Positions 58,325 to 64,000 of a stretch of 64,000 bases of DNA are shown here, one piece after another. The notes beneath the pieces are model-generated. The model made no database searches. It was not told the origin of the DNA and saw nothing but the letters and a program-made list of their open reading frames with translations. The DNA is from Chromera velia (taxonomy: Eukaryota > Sar > Chromeraceae). Every line of letters begins with the position of its first letter. Positions within the stretch are counted from its first letter, which is position 1. Where the stretch lies: assembly GCA_018398765.1 (NCBI GenBank), contig JAHBMJ010005789.1:1-64000 (forward strand), read 5' to 3'. The translations under genes and the position numbers were made by a program.

Positions 58325-61210
58325 TGAACATCATCATCATCATCATCATATAGCTATTATTAATTGGTCTATAGGCCATCATGCAATGTATGAGTCTAGG
58401 ACAATGCTTTATTGCCCCTTTGCCAGACTTGCATCATACAACGGGAGGGGGCTTCATTCTCGCAACTCTAAACACCTTGTATCTAGAAGATGTTTTCTCA
58501 ATTGCTGATGTCGTTTCCCTTCTGTGGGAGGAGTACGACGACTGCAACAGAGACTCTCAGGCAGTAGAAGCAGACAGGAAAACCGGTGGAGAAGGGGGAC
58601 GGGAGATGTACTTAGGAGATGAAAAAAGAACATTCAAAAGATGAGATGGGCAGAGGGGTAAGTAACCATCACATGCATCGAATTGCAGGCCTTACGATGG
58701 AGGGCGCAGACAGATGTTTTGCAAGAGTCGCAGGACCGGTATGGGTGAGTGTCTGAGTACCAGGGTGACCTTCATTCATGCCAACAATTCGCTTTGCGTA
58801 GCATGTTTTAGAGGGGTAGAGTCTTTCAATAGCAACCACTTTCTCTCTCTTTCTTGGGCTCTGTCTAATTTGGCTTCAATTTCGGTTACAATTGTATTCA
58901 AAGCCTCTCGATCTGCTCTTGTTTCTGTGTATTCAGTCAGTCGGTGCAGCAGATCGTCTGCTTTGCCCCTGCATGCAGGGTAAACCGCGTCTTCCAGCCC
59001 TCTGTAAGGTACATGGGGGCAACTACCGAGTAACATATACAGCAAGGCTGAAAAAGGGCCTGAGGACCAGATTGCAGCGCGAGGGAGGGAAACGAAACGG
59101 GGGGACGAAGGGGATGAGGGAAAAGTAGAGGAAAAGAAGAGGAGAGACGAACGTTGGGCAGTAGGATAAGACGTTTGGAACACATTCGGTCTAACGCCTC
59201 TGCCAAACTGCAAAACCGTCCCCCATGAAGCGGCCCTTTCTAGACAAGCATCAACGCTCTTAAGAGAAGGAGACGGCCAACCTTGGTGGCTTTCTTCCTT
59301 CTCCTGATGGTTGGATTGACAGTCACAAATTCTTCCAATCCGGTCGACCCAATCAATTTTTGTGTGTGCATCATAGAGGAAGGACAATCACCATTCATTA
59401 AAGCCGACCAGGCACCCGCGGGCATCTTGAGGTCAATATGTTTTAAGTTAGTCAAATACTCTGCAAGTCTCATCGACACGTGCACACGTGCAGGAAGTAG
59501 ACCAACAGCACACAGAGTAGGTACATGGAAAGAGGAGAGAGACAGATTCAAAGCCCAACGGACAAAGCACAATTGGAGAGCATCTAATGTATCCATGTTT
59601 AACTTACGGACAGGCAGACAGTCAAACGCATATAGAGCAACAGGCAACCAGAAAGCGCATAGACACAAAATTTTTGCTACGGTGGGCAGGCGACCTAAAG
59701 AGAGTGCCACACTCTTTGCATGACCCATCCGTCTACTTGCTATGCTAAGCCTCTCTTCTATAATTACCTCCCTTAAGTCTCCCCCTTCGAACAAAAGAAT
59801 ACCCAAATACTTATACGACCCCACTCTCTCAACTTCTTTTCCCCCAAACATCATCCTGCCTTCAATTGCAGGATAAGAGTCGAACAGACACATGATTTTT
59901 ATCTTTTTTAAATTCACAGTGAGCCCTCTCTCTTCACAGAAAGAATTCAATTCATTTAAGCTGACCTGCAGGTCATGTACGCTCTCAGCAACGAGGACAA
60001 GGTCATCGGCGTAACCAAGGCTATCGCACTCAACCCTACCGAGCAGAACCTCTGCACGACCGGAAGCCTTCACTCTTTTATACAGATCATTGATGAAAAT
60101 CAAGAAGAGAAGAGGGGAGAGAGGATCCCCTTGTTTTACCCCTTTCTCTTCTTTGAATATAAAAGAGCTGCCAGTGATGCTTCCGTACACATTTGTATAC
60201 ATTGTTCGAATCATTTTAATATTGACCGCACTCACCCCTTGCTTCAATAAAACTTCAAACAAAACATCCCTGGGGAGGGAGTCAAAGGCTTTGCTGAAGT
60301 CTACAAAGCATGCTAACAAGGGCTTCTTTCATTTCTTTGCCTTTTGCATCAGCGCAGTAAGTGCTCCAATGGCTTCTCTTGTTCCTACCCCTTGCTGAAA
60401 ACCCAACTGCTTATGGTTAATCTTCACTTGGGATGTAAGCTAGGATGTAAGACGGGCACTAGGACGGGCAGAGAGGAGTAAAGAAAAGAGTTTTGGTAAG
60501 AGTGAGACAACATAAATCGGACGCCATTCACCAGGGTCGGGGGAAGGAGGCCCTTTTGGAACCAGACAGATTTTAATTACATTCTATTCATCTCGCCAAG
60601 CGGATGTCAAGTGAATTAAGTTTAAATGGATAAATAATAAAGCACGAAAAAGAGGTGAATATTGAAAGCAGAGGGAGAGGTGGTTGGGGGCGAGTCTGGA
60701 CAACCCTGCAGCCTTTTCCTCCTTTGTGGACCGAAGGACTTTCCTTATTTCTTCTATGCAAAAATAAGGGCGAGACGGAGGGATTGGTGGGGGCAAGGGG
60801 GGAGAGTAAAATTTAATGCCAGAGGGAACCTAATGAGAGTGGGCATGCAGTTGCAAAAAGACGCCAGGGTGTAAAAAAGAGTTGAAAACGGGCGGGGCTG
60901 GCTGTGAAGGAGGGAAAGGGGGAGCACTTCCTTGTGCGGATTCCCTGCCAGAGGGAGAGTCAGCGAAGATGAAAGCCCAGTGGCAAGAAAAGTCCTTTAC
61001 TGAAGGCTGGGAACCAGGAGGGGCTTTCTCTCTATTGCTTCTTTGCAGCTTTCTTCTCAATGACCAGACCTTTGAAGGGTTGGAGGACAACTTGAGTGCA
61101 ACCTTTTCTGTACAGAGCTTTTCATACGCCTTTCTTTTCCTGTTGTGCAATCGCTGACATCTATGGGCCTGCCTCTTAACTGTCTGTCTTAAGGCAACCA
61201 CGTTCGCTCT
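58325..61210 (-). mobile_element. LINE (non-LTR retrotransposon), 5' truncated, degraded
   Basis: Reverse transcriptase is encoded on the minus strand. The main frame 60319-59240 has the palm motifs in order: CFVDFSKAFDSLPRDVL, KGVKQGDPLSPLLF, SLGYADDLVLVAES (catalytic YADD) and YKYLGILLFEGG, then a thumb/C-terminal region. Upstream frames carry the fingers: EIRKVLRSTKEEKAAGLSRL (60584-60796), GEWRPIYVVSLLPKLFSLLL (near 60500) and KQLGFQQGVGTREAIGALTA, joined to the palm across one in-frame TGA near 60338. A basic pre-RT segment is at 60830-61201. No endonuclease domain was seen, so the element is 5' truncated near 61210. The 3' end is an (ATG)n tail at about 58330-58350. It needs at least two frame changes to read through, so it is inactive. 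Confidence 0.88.
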
Positions 61211-61731
61211 GCTGCTATATGAAATGCTTTAAAGGAATTTTGAAGGAATTATGCTTAAAGTTTGCTTTAAAAGTTTAACTATTAATAATACACTTAGCCA
61301 TTCATTAATTGCCTTTCATAATTTTAACTTACGTAGTCAGCCGCTTATTTTAATTACTTTTCAAATACAAAATGCGATAATTTAAAATATTTTTTAACGA
61401 GTCTTTATAATTTCACGTTTGTATCTTTGCCTTTCAACTTTGAACGGCTAGAGACAGTGGGACTGAGCCTGAGACCTCTGATCTGCTGCCTAGTCTGCTG
61501 CGTGCTCCACCATGAAATTCGCGCTACATACTCCACATGAAAAAAATTGATCGAGGATAAACACCGTGTATGTCGGTCTTCCAGAGGAAATTGCGAAAGA
61601 AGTCAAAACCCGAAGCGCAAGCCCTCTGTAATGGAACATAAAGGCGCTGAGTTAAATGCGCTCCTCACGGGATGATTTCGGCGGGACCAGAAAGTACGGC
61701 TTCCTCTTCGACCCGCATCGTTACCAGATCG
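61211..61731. other. AT-rich spacer, no gene seen
   Basis: AT-rich sequence from the LINE boundary to the stop codon of the small five-exon gene. Includes a short GC-balanced stretch (61440-61660) with no open frame of note. Confidence 0.55.
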
Positions 61732-62780
61732 TCAGGTTCCTGCGATGGAATCTTCTGCTGTGAGACTGTCAGCCATCTGTCCGAACTTGTTTTCGAGGTC
61801 GACCTCCAACGCTTCAGCGGAATCGTCCCAACCAAACTTTGAGGGCTCGCATTCGTTGCTCTTCGAGCTTCCTGAAGTGTAATCGAGGGGAGAAGCAATC
61901 AACAAAACCGATGAAAACTTACAGTCCGGACAATTTTGGTGACGCACCCGCGCTGAAATATTGATTCATCTGCTCGGGCGTTACGGAAGAGACCACTGAG
62001 TCGACAATCATTTCGACAAAGTGATGCCATCTGGCACAGGGCTCCGGTACAGGAGAGCTCAAACAGTCGACAGAGGCCGTCACTCCCTGGACCGAAATCA
62101 GTTTGCCGGGAAGCAGAGGCTCGTGACGAGATTCCGTCGCATCTTCACTCCAGGCAGACCAGGGCTCTGTTTCATCTGCCTCAATGTCATGACTGGCGTC
62201 ACCTTGACCTGAAAGAATTGACTCATCCTGAGGAAGCATCTCCCTCTCCGGTACCTCTTCATCAAGCACTGTCTTTGCGTAGGCCTGAGGGCAAAGAACT
62301 CAGTCCGCAAAAGAGGAATCACACTGCATGGGAAAGCACTAGTGAGTTGACTCTCATATGACGCGAGTACTGACCTGTGCGTCCACAAAAATATGACCGA
62401 AGAAGGCAATCAGCTTGTTCATCAACTGCAAATGTCTTCGACGGGATCTTGATGGAGTGTCAGCAGCAGGTCGACTTTCGACATTCAATGAATGGCAAAG
62501 GGCGCCGCTTGGCTCACTCCGCTTTCGATGCAGTCCTCGAACATGAGCTTCTCGGTGAGGTTCCTCTCTTTGATCTCTTCGAATTCATCTTCTACAGGCA
62601 AAGGACGCACAAAACGAAAAGGACTTTGTGAACTTAATTCCGGCTAGAGTTCTGTCGTGTCGGTAGACGGGCACTCCCGCACTTACCGAGTTGCTTCTTC
62701 AGCGCGTGAAGACCTTTGGCACTTTGACTGAATTCGAAGCCTTCCTTAGTCTTGGTCTCGACCTTGGGATCTTCCGACAT
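61732..62780 (-). CDS. Hypothetical acidic, partly coiled-coil protein, 231 residues, five exons
   Basis: Exons 62780-62687, 62591-62518, 62425-62375, 62284-61948 and 61871-61732 join in phases 1, 0, 0 and 1. The ATG at 62780 follows no longer ATG frame. Residues 10-55 are helical and charged (FSQSAKGLHALKKQLEDEFE then EIKERNLTEKLMFEDCIESG), followed by LMNKLIAFFGHIFVDAQAYA. The rest is acidic (EVPEREMLPQDESILSG, ETEPWSAWSEDATESRHE) with one likely helix (WHHFVEMIVDSVVSSVTPEQ). The C-terminus is DLENKFGQMADSLTAEDSIA. The GTGCGT donor at 61947 was preferred over a downstream GTAAGT because it keeps the last exon open to its end; the alternative gives a shorter C-terminus. No family is recognised. 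No signal peptide or membrane helix. Confidence 0.6.
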
Positions 62781-63098
62781 CCTTCTATCTGCGACTATTA
62801 TGCCATCATAACTTGATGACTTCCCCCCGTGTGGTTGAGAGGAGGGAGTGCACAGGACGACTCTTGTGAGGAACGGCACATTTCAAATTTGCGAAAAAGA
62901 CAGACCGTCTGAAGCTTCGCCCAGCGAAATCCCGTTCCCTTCAAGCCAACGACCGGCCGATCGAGCTTTTGATAGAGGCTGGGTAGAGGCCAGCCAAGCT
63001 CCTTCTAATATCAAAAATTGAAGAGGCGAAAAAGATCGAAAAAGAAGGATCGAATCGTCACTGTCGAATCGTGCGGGCATACATGATGCAAATACATG

Positions 63099-63111
63099 TG
63101 CATGCATGCAA
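63099..63111. promoter_or_regulatory. TGCATGCATGCA motif upstream of the 62780 gene
   Basis: Overlapping TGCATGCA about 320 bp upstream of the minus-strand ATG at 62780, in keeping with the spacing seen at other genes. Confidence 0.35.
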
Positions 63112-63259
63112 CAATTTGCAACACAGTGTAACATCGGTGCATATTATTAATAATATCGATCGCGGTGCAACAGTTGCGCGTCATTCTATAGCTAGGATGA
63201 GGGTTTGTGGATGCATAGCGCGTCATCGGTGCACATGCACGCAGCACGCGTGAAGCCAT

Positions 63260-64000
63260 CCAGCAAGCGTGCAGCTTTTTTTTTATATATTACATGCATT
63301 CAGCTTAATTTTTTTTTTGGAAATAAATTTTAATATGCATAGTCTTTGTCATCTAAGCCTTTTGCCTAATCTTTAGTCACTTAGTGTTCACTCCCAGTCA
63401 CCATCGTTGTAAGGGGCCTGAATTGCTGCGACCCCCCCAGCAGTGCTGAATGAAGCTTCCTCCCTCTGAGCTCTTGGCATTCAGCTTAATTGATACTCCT
63501 TCTACAAATTTAAATTTTTATTAATAATAATTTCAGGCCTAAATTGCTGCGACCGACGGTAGCAATGTTGAATAAGGCTTCCCCGTTGAAGGGAACTTAA
63601 AGCCTAAAGTTGAAGTCTCCTTTTGAAGTTGGAAGTTACTCTAGGATTTCTCTCTCCCATTATGCAGTATACTGAAGCTCTCCTTAATATAAATAACTGT
63701 AGATAAGTACAAGTTGCATTCAAGTTTAATTAAGTTCGTTGCATTCAATTACATTGGATTACATTTAATTTTTTTTTTTCTTAGTTCTTAATCATGCATT
63801 CGGTTCAGTCATTTTAATTTTGAATCTTTTTGATTGTTCTAGCTACTTTTGATTGAATTGTAGATTGAGTTGAGCTTATTTGCTATGCAATCCTATACAC
63901 AGCTTACTCGTAGACTTTCAATTTTATCCACCAGAGCAAAAAAATTTTTAAGTGGCTTGTAGTGTCAGGGAGGTACTCGTTTCAACACTTCTGAACTATA
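63260..64000. other. AT-rich right end with short direct repeats
   Basis: No gene seen. Two direct repeats occur: GCATTCAGCTTAATT at about 63296 and 63478, and a roughly 45-bp unit (GGCCTGAATTGCTGCGACC / GGCCTAAATTGCTGCGACC through GAATRAGGCTTCC) at about 63416 and 63536. This suggests an old tandem duplication of about 120-180 bp. Confidence 0.6.

Noticed and set aside
59283-60398. Plus-strand frames across the LINE
   Set aside because: Antisense of the reverse transcriptase; all RT motifs lie on the minus strand.

Overview
The window looks like nuclear DNA of an intron-rich alveolate. The best guess is a chromerid alga related to Chromera velia. That is inferred from a RAP-domain organelle RNA-binding protein of the kind expanded in apicomplexans and chromerids, repeated TGCATGCA motifs (a known ApiAP2 target in apicomplexans) upstream of most genes, many short introns, balanced-GC gene islands separated by AT-rich repeat deserts, and one LINE. 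All gene models were spliced by hand from reading frames, splice sites and intron phase. No search was run.

Layout. 114-1750 (-) is an organelle-targeted family I inorganic pyrophosphatase whose 3' end runs off the left edge. Transcribed divergently, 2502-22973 (+) is the main feature: a giant type I membrane protein of about 3188 residues in 45 exons. It has a signal peptide, 23 bacterial-type cadherin-like/VCBS repeats of about 105 residues, one transmembrane helix and a 430-residue cytoplasmic tail. Each repeat is normally split into an A exon (phase 1 to 0) and a B exon (phase 0 to 1), an unusually regular case of exon-cassette amplification.

22974-27638 is AT-rich intergenic DNA with a MITE fragment, an inverted-repeat element around an assembly gap, and a minisatellite. 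A hypothetical gene (27639-28477, -) and the RAP protein (29141-31915, +) follow. 32645-36503 holds three small unknown genes, one of them a secreted 68-residue protein. 37807-42333 (-) encodes a secreted protein of about 1164 residues with no recognised family. Opposite it, 43406-52826 (+) is a complete 22-exon cullin with its neddylation site.

52827-61731 is again AT-rich and holds two near-complete MITE copies, a foldback element, a LINE and a solo LINE 3' end. 61732-62780 (-) is a small five-exon acidic/coiled-coil gene. The right end, 63260-64000, shows only AT-rich DNA with short direct repeats.

The genes do not form a pathway. They cover housekeeping (pyrophosphatase, cullin ubiquitin ligase scaffold), organelle RNA metabolism (RAP) and cell-surface or secreted proteins (giant adhesin, 1164-residue secreted protein, small secreted peptide). 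The adhesin's exon architecture is the most unusual system in the window.
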